Part shown: one piece after another, positions 27,085-34,729 of the stretch
Position numbering within the stretch: position 1 is the stretch's first letter
Layout of the letters: every line of letters begins with the position of its first letter
Source of the DNA: SG8-41 sp963699525
Lineage (GTDB): Bacteria > Pseudomonadota > Gammaproteobacteria > Burkholderiales > SG8-41
DNA: 64,000 nucleotides
Direction: 5' to 3'
Assembly (NCBI GenBank): GCA_963699525.1
Contig: CAVOUI010000006.1
Span: 1-64,000 of the forward strand
Translations under genes and position numbers: made by a program
The notes under the pieces: model-generated
What the model saw: only the letters and a program-made list of their open reading frames with translations
The model's database searches: none
What the model was told of the DNA's origin: nothing

Positions 27085-29172
27085 CTAGCGGAAGGTGTAC
27101 TCCGCCGTCATCGTGACAGTGCGCTCGGGCAGCGGATAGGCGTTGTAGCGGCCGGCGACGGACGGGCTCGCCACGGCGTAGTTGTAGTATTTCTCCCCGA
27201 GCAGGTTGTTCACCGCGCCGGCAATGCGCCAGCCCCGGTCCTCCCATGCGAGCTTGAGATCGACCACCGTGTAGGCCGGGATCTTCACGCCGAAGGTGTT
27301 GCCCTCGTCGTTTTCCATGAACTGGTCGCTCACGTACGCGAGAAGCGCGGTCACCCGTGTCCGCGGGGCGAACGTCCAGGTCGCGCCCGCGTTGAGTCGG
27401 TGGCGCGACACCAGCGGTACGGTCTTGCCGGCGATGACGACGTCTTGCTGGGTAAACGGGCTTCCCGGCAGCACGCCCTCCAGGAATTTGGCCTGGGTGT
27501 AGGTGTAGTTGCCCGTCAGCCGCAGCGCGCTGCCGAGCGCCTGCTGCGCCTCGAGCTCCAGCCCGCGCCGCCGCGAAGGCGGCAGATTGGTGTTGCCGAT
27601 GCCGGTGCTGTAGACGTCGAGGTGGATCTCGTCGGTGACATCGATGTTGAACACCGTGGCGCGTAGCAGGTTCCCCGCCCGCCTGCGCTCGAGGCTCGCC
27701 TCGTAGAAATGCGCGGTCTGCGGCTGCAGGAACTGGAACTCGCGTGAGAACGTGGGAGGCCCGGAGAACTCGTAGATCTCGTCGACATTGGCGAAGCGGT
27801 AGCTGCGCCCGATACGGCCGATCGCCGCCCACTCCGCGGCGAACTGGTAGCGAAGGGCAAGCTCATAGGCGTGCTCCGTCTCGTCCTGGCTGCCCGGCGG
27901 CGCGCCCGAGCCGAAGGCGCCGCCCGGCGCGGTCGGATCGTAGAAGTCGCTGGCGTTGATCCGGTAGCGCTCGCCGCGCGCTCCGGCAACGAGCGTCAGG
28001 CGCGGCGAGAGCTGCGTCGTGTTGTAGAGGTAGATCGCGGAGTTCTCCTGTGTCGCATCGACAGTATTGAACGGCTGCCCGATGTTGGCCTGCGAATTGG
28101 AGACCCGCAGCCGGTAGTCCCAGTGGTACCAGTCGATTCCGGCGACGAGCGTGTTGGGCAGGCCGGCGAGCGGCTGAGGAAAACGCATGCGCGGCGATAC
28201 CGACCACACGTCGAGGTCGGCGACGCGGTAATCGGGAAACCCGCTCTGGTCGAAGTACGACTTCTGCTGCTTGTCGCGCCAGCCCAGACCCAAGCTGAAT
28301 TCCCCCATGCCCGTCTCCTGGCGCCAGTCGAGCGTCGCGCGGGTACCCGTGCGCTGCGCGTAATCGAGAGGTGTGGACGTGCCGCGCCGGTCGGTTTGGA
28401 GCTGGTCGATCCCCGCGCTCGGCTGCACCGTGCGCGCCCCCGGAAGGCCGACGTTCTGGTCGTCGGTGCCGACCTTGAGCGACATATCCCCCCGCCCGGT
28501 GAGCAGCCTCACCTCGGCCTGAACGTTGTTCTGGTGGTTGGTGTTGTTGTCGCGGTAGCCGTCGGAGCGGAATCCCGACGCGATCAGGTTCAAGCCGACA
28601 TTGCCGGTGAAGTAGTTGGCATAGAGCTGACCCTCCCGGGTGTCGTAGGTGCCGGCGCTGCCCTGGAGCACGGCGATATTTCCGATCCGGGCCGGCGACT
28701 TCGTGATGATGTTGATGACGCCCGTCGTGGCACCGTCGCCATACAGCACGGCGCCGCTTCCGCGCACGATCTCGATGCGCTCGATCGCTGCGAGCGGGAC
28801 CGCCCACCACTGCACGCCGGAAAGGTCGTTGTCCGACAGACGCCGCCCGTCGAGCAGGATCAGGGTGTTCTGCGTCCCGGTAGCGCCGAAACCGCGCAGG
28901 TCCACGGCGGCCGCAGCAGCATTGTTGCCGAAGAAGTCATGCATCGCGATGCCGGCCTGCTCCGACAGCAGGTCGGGGACGGTCTTCGCCGCGCTGTTCT
29001 TGATGTCTTCCGCCGTGATCACCGTCGCGTTCACCGGCTTGTCGAGGTAGCGGTCCTCGAAGCGCGTCGCGGTGACGATGACCGGCTCGCCGACCGTCAC
29101 CGCCGGATCCGCCGCAACCGCGCGCAACGACGCGGCTGCCAGCGCGATGGCCGCTGCAATCCTGAAAAGCAC
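27085..29172 (-). CDS. btuB: TonB-dependent vitamin B12 receptor
   Basis: About 695 residues. GTG 29172 follows GGAGAG and starts a signal peptide (LFRIAAAIALAAASLRAVA). EPVIVTATRFED is a TonB-box-like stretch, then a plug domain (TVPDLLSEQAGIAMHDF, RGFGATGTQNTLILLDGRRL, ERIEIVRGSGAVLYGDGATTGVINI) and a 22-strand-type barrel ending in an aromatic-alternating EYTFR. Plug wording fits BtuB and siderophore receptors alike; the cobalamin riboswitch directly upstream decides for corrinoid uptake. It acts in the outer membrane with TonB–ExbBD, which are not in the window. Confidence 0.85.
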   Translation of the reverse strand: MLFRIAAAIALAAASLRAVAADPAVTVGEPVIVTATRFEDRYLDKPVNATVITAEDIKNSAAKTVPDLLSEQAGIAMHDFFGNNAAAAAVDLRGFGATGTQNTLILLDGRRLSDNDLSGVQWWAVPLAAIERIEIVRGSGAVLYGDGATTGVINIITKSPARIGNIAVLQGSAGTYDTREGQLYANYFTGNVGLNLIASGFRSDGYRDNNTNHQNNVQAEVRLLTGRGDMSLKVGTDDQNVGLPGARTVQPSAGIDQLQTDRRGTSTPLDYAQRTGTRATLDWRQETGMGEFSLGLGWRDKQQKSYFDQSGFPDYRVADLDVWSVSPRMRFPQPLAGLPNTLVAGIDWYHWDYRLRVSNSQANIGQPFNTVDATQENSAIYLYNTTQLSPRLTLVAGARGERYRINASDFYDPTAPGGAFGSGAPPGSQDETEHAYELALRYQFAAEWAAIGRIGRSYRFANVDEIYEFSGPPTFSREFQFLQPQTAHFYEASLERRRAGNLLRATVFNIDVTDEIHLDVYSTGIGNTNLPPSRRRGLELEAQQALGSALRLTGNYTYTQAKFLEGVLPGSPFTQQDVVIAGKTVPLVSRHRLNAGATWTFAPRTRVTALLAYVSDQFMENDEGNTFGVKIPAYTVVDLKLAWEDRGWRIAGAVNNLLGEKYYNYAVASPSVAGRYNAYPLPERTVTMTAEYTFR

Positions 29173-29275
29173 GGACTCTCCCCGCGCATGCCCGCCGCAT
29201 GCATGAAAGCGCAAGGAAATGACGCAGGAAGGCCGGACCGGCAACGGTCACGCCGCTTCCCCGCGGCATTTCCAC

Positions 29276-29452
29276 CTTCGGTGCGGGCCGGTATACGGGC
29301 TCGCGAGATCCTGACGCGCCGCCTTCCCATGCGCGACTCGCGCACAGTGGCCAGGAGCCTCCCGGGTGGAGGCTCCTCGGCGCGCCCACGCTCGCTTACC
29401 GTTGCGGGGGCAGCACAGGCTTTCCACCTGTTTCCCGTTTGACCCGCTGCGA
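29276..29452 (-). promoter_or_regulatory. Cobalamin (AdoCbl) riboswitch upstream of btuB
   Basis: On the minus strand the conserved elements come in order: AACAGGTGGAAAGCCTGTGC, then GCCCCCGCAACGGTAAGCG, a variable stem (GGAGCCTCC/GGAGGCTCC), then GCCACTG...GGGAAGGCG and the 3' part GTCAGGATCTCGCGAGCCCG. These match the AdoCbl riboswitch core and B12 box. When coenzyme B12 is bound such elements lower expression of the gene behind, here btuB, 104 bases downstream. Edges are approximate. Confidence 0.92.
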
Positions 29453-29529
29453 GAAATCGCGCGCGGGCACCCGGAGCCGAGCGCGGGGGGCACGGCTTAC
29501 GGTTGGCGCGCACTCCCCGCGCGGTTCCG

Positions 29530-29558
29530 ATTGTAGCCTCCGGGTCCGAGCCGCTCAA
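29530..29558 (-). promoter_or_regulatory. Sigma-70-like promoter for the riboswitch–btuB transcript
   Basis: Minus strand: -35 TTGAGC (29558-29553), 17-base spacer, -10 TACAAT (29535-29530). The start would fall near 29523, about 70 bases before the riboswitch core. Fits well, not proven. Confidence 0.55.
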
Positions 29559-29746
29559 AAGTTTCTTCTGCGGTGCGGCAAGGCGCGATCGCGGCCCGGT
29601 CGTTTTCCACGCCCTCTCAGCCCTTTAAGGGCCGTGCCAGAAGTCTGGGGGGAGGAATGAACTAGTGGGCAGCGATGCGCCAGGACGCGTGCGTCATCGA
29701 TACATCACTCTGATGCCAAACAACATTCAAAAATGGCTGTTAGCAG

Positions 29747-29776
29747 TTGACTTAACAAGATTTTTGAAACTATAGT
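29747..29776 (+). promoter_or_regulatory. Sigma-70-like promoter, apparently giving a leaderless mRNA
   Basis: -35 TTGACT (29747-29752), 18-base spacer, -10 TATAGT (29771-29776), in a locally AT-rich stretch. The ATG of the next gene begins at 29783, seven bases after the -10 box, exactly where transcription should start. No room remains for a ribosome-binding site. Confidence 0.65.
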
Positions 29777-29782
29777 GTGTTG

Positions 29783-29959
29783 ATGGAAGCCGAATTCAAA
29801 TCGCTCGAGCGCAAGCTGCACGAGTTCGTCGCGCTCTGCCAGCGATTGCGCGAGGACAATCAGCAACTGCGCCAGCAACTCGCTTCCGCGATCAGCGACA
29901 ACAAGCAGCTCTCCGACAAAATCGGCACTGCGACCAACCGCTTGGAGAACTCTGCTTAA
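29783..29959 (+). CDS. Small ZapB-like coiled-coil protein (TIGR02449 type)
   Basis: A 58-residue protein that is almost entirely coiled coil: MEAEFKSLERKLHEFVALC, then heptads with RLREDNQQLRQQLASA and SDNKQLSDKI. Proteins of this size and pattern sit directly upstream of zapA in many beta- and gammaproteobacteria and are thought to act with ZapA in division-ring assembly. In-frame GTG (29777) and TTG (29780) precede the ATG, but the -10 box lies over them. The stop is 21 bases before zapA. Confidence 0.8.
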   Translation: MEAEFKSLERKLHEFVALCQRLREDNQQLRQQLASAISDNKQLSDKIGTATNRLENSA

Positions 29960-29980
29960 TCAGATTCCTGAAGAAGACGC

Positions 29981-30289
29981 ATGAGCGCGGACCCGAAGGC
30001 CCTGCAGGTCAACGTCATGGGGCGCGAATTTCGCGTCGCGTGTCCGGAAAACGAGCAGAAGGAGCTGCTCGAAGCGGTCGATTACCTCAACAAGAAAATG
30101 GACGAGATCCGGGACAACGGGAAAGTGGTCGGGGTCGAGCGCATCGCCATCATGGCGGCGCTCAACATCGCGCACGAGCTGCTCACCACCAAGGTCGGCG
30201 GTTTTGACATGGCGGCGCTGAAGCGTAGAATGCACAGCATGGAGACAACGCTCGATCAGGCGTTACGCGATCAGAGCAAGTTGTTCTGA
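29981..30289 (+). CDS. zapA: Cell division protein ZapA
   Basis: A 102-residue ZapA. The N-terminal LQVNVMGREFRVACPENEQKELLEAVDYLNKKM is the globular FtsZ-binding domain, then ERIAIMAALNIAHELL and a C-terminal coiled coil. ZapA bundles FtsZ filaments at the septum. It is co-transcribed with the small coiled-coil gene upstream, and 6S RNA follows immediately, the usual order in proteobacteria. Confidence 0.92.
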   Translation: MSADPKALQVNVMGREFRVACPENEQKELLEAVDYLNKKMDEIRDNGKVVGVERIAIMAALNIAHELLTTKVGGFDMAALKRRMHSMETTLDQALRDQSKLF

Positions 30290-30292
30290 ATA

Positions 30293-30475
30293 TCCCCTGC
30301 GGTGTTCGTTACTAGAGGCCTTAGATTCTTTGAACCAACATCGTTGAATCTGGACGCCGACTCAAGCAGCTCCGGTGTGCGCATCCGAAACGGAAGCGCC
30401 TAATGGGCTCGGAAGGCGACCAACCTTGAACCGTTGGTTCAAGATCCAGGCCTGACGGCACAGGCGGGGGTCCAA
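30293..30475 (+). ncRNA. ssrS: 6S RNA
   Basis: Position directly after zapA, a 5' end CCCCTGCGGTGTTCG and a 3' half with CCTTGAACC...GGTTCAAG and GCCTGACGGCACAGGCGGGG match the family: closing stem, large central bulge, apical part. It binds the sigma-70 RNA polymerase holoenzyme and tunes growth-phase transcription. Exact ends are estimated from the closing stem. Confidence 0.9.
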
Positions 30476-30480
30476 TCAGG

Positions 30481-30512
30481 AAAATGCGGCGTGCTTCGCC
30501 GCATTTTTTTTG
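30481..30512 (+). terminator. Rho-independent terminator after 6S RNA
   Basis: AATGCGGCG, loop TGCTT, CGCCGCATT, then a run of T (30505-30511). Strong stem with uridine tract; it ends six bases before the EVE-domain start. Confidence 0.9.
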
Positions 30513-30515
30513 CCG

Positions 30516-30968
30516 ATGAAATTCTGGCTGTTCAAGTCCGAGCCTTCTCAATACGGCATCGACGACCTCGCGCGCGACGGGGTCACGGCCTGGACCGGCG
30601 TGCGCAACTACCAGGCGCGCAATTTCATGCGCGATGCCATGCGGCCCGGCGACCGGGGTTTCTTCTATCACTCGAGCTGCGCGGAGCCCGGCATCGTCGG
30701 CAGGGTCGAGGTCGTGAAGCCCGCCTATCCCGACCCGACGCAGTTCGACCGGAAGAGCCGGTATTACGATCCGGGCGCAACGCGGGACGCGCCGCGCTGG
30801 CTCACCGTGGACGTGAAATTCGCCGACAAGACGCGCGTGGTGGGGCTGGCCGAGCTGCGCGCCCACAAGAACCTCCGGAACATGCAGGTGCTTCAGCGCG
30901 GCAGCCGGCTCTCCATCACTCCGGTCACCGCCGCGGAATGGGAATGCATCCTGCGCCTCATGAAGTGA
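30516..30968 (+). CDS. EVE-domain protein
   Basis: A 150-residue single-domain protein. KFWLFKSEPSQYGIDDL opens the fold, followed by WTGVRNYQARNFMR, GDRGFFYHS and RVEVVKPAYPD, the conserved EVE (PUA-like) pattern. EVE domains bind modified bases in nucleic acid. It lies just behind 6S RNA and its terminator, a place where this gene is common in betaproteobacteria. The ATG at 30516 follows the terminator directly with no clear Shine–Dalgarno. The 3' end overlaps the convergent amidohydrolase gene by 11 bases. Confidence 0.85.
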   Translation: MKFWLFKSEPSQYGIDDLARDGVTAWTGVRNYQARNFMRDAMRPGDRGFFYHSSCAEPGIVGRVEVVKPAYPDPTQFDRKSRYYDPGATRDAPRWLTVDVKFADKTRVVGLAELRAHKNLRNMQVLQRGSRLSITPVTAAEWECILRLMK

Positions 30969-31959
30969 GGCGCAGGAGCTTCGCGGCGTTGCCCCACAGT
31001 ATCTGCTGCCGCTGCCGGTCGTTCACCGACTTCATGGCCTTCACGGTCCTGACCGGGTCGTTGTCGGCGATGTCGAAGCAGTAATCGCTGCCCATCATGA
31101 TGCGCTCCGCCCCGACCAGCTCCACGAGATCGTCCATGATCGGCTGCGAGTAGCTGATGGTGTCGTAGGTGAAGCGGCGCAGGTAGGTGCTCGGCGGACT
31201 GGAAATGATCTTGCACTCGCCGCGAATCTCGAAGCCGCGGTCGAGGCGCCCGCGCAGGATCGGCAGCGCGCCCCCGGCATGCGGCAGGCTCACCTCCAGC
31301 TTGGGGAAGGCGTCCAGTACGCCGCCGAATATAAGGTGCGAGGCCGCGATCGCCGTATCGAACGGGTTGCCGAGGAGATTGATGAGGTAATACTGCTTCA
31401 GGCGCTCGTTGTTGATCATCATCGGGTGCAGGAAGATCGGCAAGCCGAGATCGGCGACGCGCTCGTAGACCGGGAAGAAGCTGCGGTCGGAGAGCTCGCG
31501 GTCGCGCACGGCGGTCGCCATGTAGACGCCGCGGATGCCGGGCAGCCGCGCGGTGCGCTCCAACTCCTCGAGCGCGAGGTTGGGATTCTGGAACGGCAGG
31601 CAGGCAAAGCCGACGAAGCGGTCGGGATGCCTGCGGTGCGCCTCGCTCACCGCGTCGTTGAAGGCGACGCACAGTCTCAGACCCAGCTCATCGTCCGCCC
31701 AGTACACCATCGGCTGCGTGAGCGAAAGCGCGTGCACCCCGACGCCGATCCTGTCCATGGTCCGCAGGCGGTCCTCGAGGTCGTGGAAGTGCGGCGTGAT
31801 AGGCCCGGTGCGCAGAGCCAGGCCGACCTGGATGAACCGCGCGCCCGAGGCGTCGGTGGTCACGGTCGCGCCGCACCGCGGCCCGTGATCGGCGACGAGC
31901 TTCAGGTACGACTCCGGGAAATAGTGCGCGTGGGTGTCTATCGTCCGCGGCAGGGCCAC
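30958..31959 (-). CDS. Amidohydrolase-2 family protein (ACMSD-like decarboxylase)
   Basis: A 333-residue TIM-barrel metal enzyme. H10 and H12 in DTHAHYFPES are the HxH metal ligands, H177 region reads LPIFLHPMM, HAGGALPIL gives another ligand, and the catalytic Asp is in GSDYCFDI near 292. Members of this family decarboxylate or hydrolyse ring-cleavage products (2-amino-3-carboxymuconate semialdehyde, uracil-5-carboxylate, gamma-resorcylate). Bug-receptor and dienelactone-hydrolase genes follow on the same strand, which suggests aromatic catabolism. Substrate unknown. Confidence 0.78.
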   Translation of the reverse strand: MALPRTIDTHAHYFPESYLKLVADHGPRCGATVTTDASGARFIQVGLALRTGPITPHFHDLEDRLRTMDRIGVGVHALSLTQPMVYWADDELGLRLCVAFNDAVSEAHRRHPDRFVGFACLPFQNPNLALEELERTARLPGIRGVYMATAVRDRELSDRSFFPVYERVADLGLPIFLHPMMINNERLKQYYLINLLGNPFDTAIAASHLIFGGVLDAFPKLEVSLPHAGGALPILRGRLDRGFEIRGECKIISSPPSTYLRRFTYDTISYSQPIMDDLVELVGAERIMMGSDYCFDIADNDPVRTVKAMKSVNDRQRQQILWGNAAKLLRLTS

Positions 31960-31988
31960 TCAATCACCTCGTTTCTTTTCGTTGCCGG

Positions 31989-33002
31989 TCACTGCAATTT
32001 GACTCCGGTCGCCTCGACCACGACTGCCCACGCCTTGACGTCGCGCTCCAGCGCCGCCTGGAGTTCCGCCGGGGTCATGGTCAGCGCCTCGGCGGCGTTG
32101 ACGGCGTAGAGCTCCTTCACTCTCGGAGCAGCCGATGCCCGCGCGAATTCGGCATTCAGGCGCTCGACCACCCCGCGCGGCGTGCCGGCCGGCGCGAGCA
32201 CGCCGGCGATCACGGCTCCCTCCACATCCTTCAGCGTCTCGGCGATGGCCGGAATGTCCGGCAGGTACGGCGAACGCCGCGCTGCCGCGACGCCGAGCGC
32301 CACGAGCTTCCCCTTCTGCACGTGCTGGATGCTGGCGGGCACCGTCGCCATGACGAGGGCGACCTCGCCGCCCAGCAGCGCGATCACCGGGGTGGCCCCG
32401 CCCTTGTAGTTGACCGCCGTCGTCTTGATCCCCGCGCGCATCGCGAATTTCTCCGCGGCCATGTGGGTCACGGTGCCGATGCCCGAGTTGCCGATCGTGA
32501 TGCCCGGATGCTTCTTCGCCACCGCGATCGCCTCGCGCACCGTTCTTGCGCCGACCGAAGGGTGGGCGACGAGAAGGAGCGGGGACGAGTTCACGGGCGC
32601 GACCGGGGCGAAATCGCGCAGCGGGTGATACGGCAGCCTCGTGTAGAGCGACGCCGTGATCGTGTGCGTCGACAGGTCGGTGAAGAGCAGCGTATGGCCA
32701 TCGGGGGCGGCCTTGGCGACAAGGTCGGCGCCGATCGTGGTTCCGGCGCCGGGCCGGTTCTCGACGATCACCTGCTGGCCGAGGCTCTTGGCGATCTCCG
32801 CCGCCGTCGCTCGGGAGAATGTGTCGGTCGGCCCGCCCGGAGGAAACGGCACCACCAGCCGCACCGTCCGCGCGGGCCAGCCCGGTCCTGAGCCTGTCCT
32901 GAGCTCCGTCGAAGGGCCTGTCGACGGAGCTTGCGCCCACGCGCCGCTTGCAGCGACGGCACCGATAATCAGAATCGCGATACCAGCGGAACGTTGTTGC
33001 AT
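31989..33002 (-). CDS. Bug/TctC family periplasmic receptor
   Basis: A 337-residue tripartite-tricarboxylate-transporter receptor. Signal peptide AGIAILIIGAVAASGAWA, then RLVVPFPPGGPTDTFSRA, VENRPGAGTTIGADLVAKA and VNYKGGATPVIALLGGEV, all usual in Bug proteins. The mature N-terminus carries an extra segment, PSTGPSTELRTGSGPG, encoded by a REP-like palindrome. Start ATG 33002 follows a strong GGAGGAGGGGG. It should bind an organic acid in the periplasm; no TctA/TctB membrane pair is nearby. Confidence 0.88.
   Translation of the reverse strand: MQQRSAGIAILIIGAVAASGAWAQAPSTGPSTELRTGSGPGWPARTVRLVVPFPPGGPTDTFSRATAAEIAKSLGQQVIVENRPGAGTTIGADLVAKAAPDGHTLLFTDLSTHTITASLYTRLPYHPLRDFAPVAPVNSSPLLLVAHPSVGARTVREAIAVAKKHPGITIGNSGIGTVTHMAAEKFAMRAGIKTTAVNYKGGATPVIALLGGEVALVMATVPASIQHVQKGKLVALGVAAARRSPYLPDIPAIAETLKDVEGAVIAGVLAPAGTPRGVVERLNAEFARASAAPRVKELYAVNAAEALTMTPAELQAALERDVKAWAVVVEATGVKLQ
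32886..32930. repeat. REP-like palindrome within a Bug receptor gene
   Basis: GCTCCGTCGA (32903-32912) and TCGACGGAGC (32921-32930) form a perfect 10-bp stem with an 8-base loop; a preceding CCTGAGCCTGTCCTGAG arm is part of the same dispersed repeat type known from high-GC betaproteobacteria. It is translated in frame just after the signal peptide. Confidence 0.65.
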
Positions 33003-33051
33003 ACCCCCTCCTCCCTCTCGACACGAGTCACGAGCCGCGAGCCACGTCTTT

Positions 33052-33750
33052 CTAGCCCAAATACCGCCTGAAAAATTCGACCGTGAGCCCGAGCGCCCGG
33101 TCCGCCTCGGGCTGGCTGTAGGTGCGGCCGCCGTGGCGGGCGAACGCATGATCCGCTCCCGGGTACTTGTGGATCGTCACCAGGGAATTCGGCGCGAGCC
33201 GCCGCTCGAGCAGATCGTTCACTTCCGCCTGCACCCAGCGATCCTTCATTGCCATGTGCAGCAGGAAGGGCCGGTGAAGATGGGGCGCCTCGCGGATGTG
33301 GTGCTCGATGTAGGTGCCGTAATAGGCGACCGCGCAATCGATCTCGGTGCGGCAGCACATCAGGTAGCAGAGCTTGCCGCCGAGGCAGTAGCCGACCGCG
33401 CCGACCTTCCCGTTGCACTCCGGCAGCCCCGCCAGATGCTTCCACGTGTCCTCCATGTCGCGCACGCCGAGGTCGTAATCGAAGTCGTAATAGAGATCGA
33501 ACGCCTTCTTCACGTGCTCGGGGTTGGAGTCCGAAAGCTCCACCCCGGGCTCCTGCCGCCAGAAGAGGTCCGGGACGAGGCACACGAAACCTGCCTCCGC
33601 GAATTCCCGGGCGTGGCGCCGCATGGTGTCGTTGACGCCCCAGATCTCCATGATCGCGATGATCGCGCCCGCGGGCGTCCGCTCCGGAAGTGCGAGGTGC
33701 GCATCCATCACGCCGTCGCGCAGGCGCACCCGGATGTTCTTCGTCCTCAT
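33052..33750 (-). CDS. Dienelactone hydrolase family protein
   Basis: A 232-residue alpha/beta hydrolase. The nucleophile is Cys122 in GYCLGG, with Asp170 (MKDRW) and His201 (GADHAF) completing a Cys-Asp-His triad as in carboxymethylenebutenolidase (ClcD). IMEIWGVND near residue 35 supplies the oxyanion-side glutamate. It would hydrolyse dienelactone or a related cyclic ester formed in aromatic ring cleavage. No signal peptide. It lies 49 bases upstream of the Bug gene on the same strand. Confidence 0.85.
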   Translation of the reverse strand: MRTKNIRVRLRDGVMDAHLALPERTPAGAIIAIMEIWGVNDTMRRHAREFAEAGFVCLVPDLFWRQEPGVELSDSNPEHVKKAFDLYYDFDYDLGVRDMEDTWKHLAGLPECNGKVGAVGYCLGGKLCYLMCCRTEIDCAVAYYGTYIEHHIREAPHLHRPFLLHMAMKDRWVQAEVNDLLERRLAPNSLVTIHKYPGADHAFARHGGRTYSQPEADRALGLTVEFFRRYLG

Positions 33751-33765
33751 GCCGCGGCGGTGGAG

Positions 33766-33851
33766 CTAGTCGGCCTTGAGCCCGGCGGCCTTGACCACCG
33801 TGGCCCACTTGTGTCCGGGACCGGCAGGAACACGAGCATGACGCGCCCCAT
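33766..33851 (-). pseudogene. Remnant of a Bug receptor gene
   Basis: An 86-base scrap. The 5' side keeps a GGAGGAGGAG ribosome-binding site and ATG (33851), and the 3' side keeps the last codons KWATVVKAAGLKAD and a stop, a typical Bug C-terminus. The roughly 900 bases between are missing and the two ends are in different frames. Confidence 0.6.
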
Positions 33852-33917
33852 CTCTCCTCCTCCGGGATTGTTGTCGAGGCGCGGCCATTTTATCCCTTCG
33901 CCGCGCTACACTCACCC

Positions 33918-34716
33918 ATGGTCGAATGGTGGTGGGCCTATCTCGCGCTCGGCGCCTTCGTCGGCTTCTTCAGCGGGTTACTCGGCATCGGTGGGGGATC
34001 GGCCATGGTACCGGTGCTCGCGCTCATCTTTTCGGCCAAGGGATTCGCGTCCGGGCAGATCGTTCACCTCGCGCTCGGAACCAGCATCGCGACCATCATC
34101 TTCACCTCCGCCTCGAGCGTGAGGAGCCACCATCTGCGCGAATCGGTCAACTGGAGCGCCATGCTGAGCATGATGCCCGGCGTCGTGGCGGGGACGTTGG
34201 GCGGCGCTCTGCTCGCAGGCTATCTGGATGCCCGCCTGTTGAGCATCGCGTTCACCGTCCTGATCTACTACCTGGCGACGCAGATGCTGTTCGAACGCAA
34301 ACCCGCGACCTCGAGGGCCCTTCCCGGGCGAGCCACGATGTCGGCCGCGGGCGCCGTCATCGGATTGGTGTCGAGCCTCACGGCAACCGCCGGGGCCTCC
34401 CTCACGGTGCCGTTCCTGGTGAGGCGCGGTCTCGGTGTGCACGAGGCGATCGGCACCGCAGCGGCCGTGGGCTGGCCGCTTGCCCTCGCGGGGACCGTCG
34501 GCTACATCGCGGCAGGCGCGGGGAAACGCGGGCCTGCCGGATTGGAGCGCGGGATACGTCTACCTTCCGGCATGCGCGTGGATCGCTGTCGCGAGCATGG
34601 CGATGGCACCGGTCGGTGCCCGCGTAGCCCACCGCACGCCGGGCAGGACCTTGAGGCGCGTCTTTGCCGTTGTGCTCTACGTCCTCGCGACCAACATGCT
34701 TCTGCGCTTCTTGTAG
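33918..34716 (+). CDS. TauE/SafE-type sulfite/anion exporter (one frameshift)
   Basis: Corrected length about 265 residues with about eight membrane helices. ALGAFVGFFSGLLGIGGGSAMVP is the first TauE/SafE repeat and GLVSSLTATAGASLTVPFLV begins the second. An extra base near 34525-34540 breaks the frame; corrected, it continues AGYVYLPACAWIAVASM and ends RVFAVVLYVLATNMLLRFL with TAG at 34714. The family exports sulfite, sulfoacetate or related anions. It is flanked by unrelated minus-strand genes, so no substrate can be guessed. Confidence 0.78.
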
Positions 34717-34729
34717 CGATTGGGGCGGC

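Noticed and set aside
25261..27666. Open frame of about 800 codons on the plus strand opposite msbA and btuB.
   Set aside because: Composition (Arg, His, Val rich, no hydrophobic pattern) is that of an antisense shadow; msbA and btuB motifs are unmistakable on the other strand.
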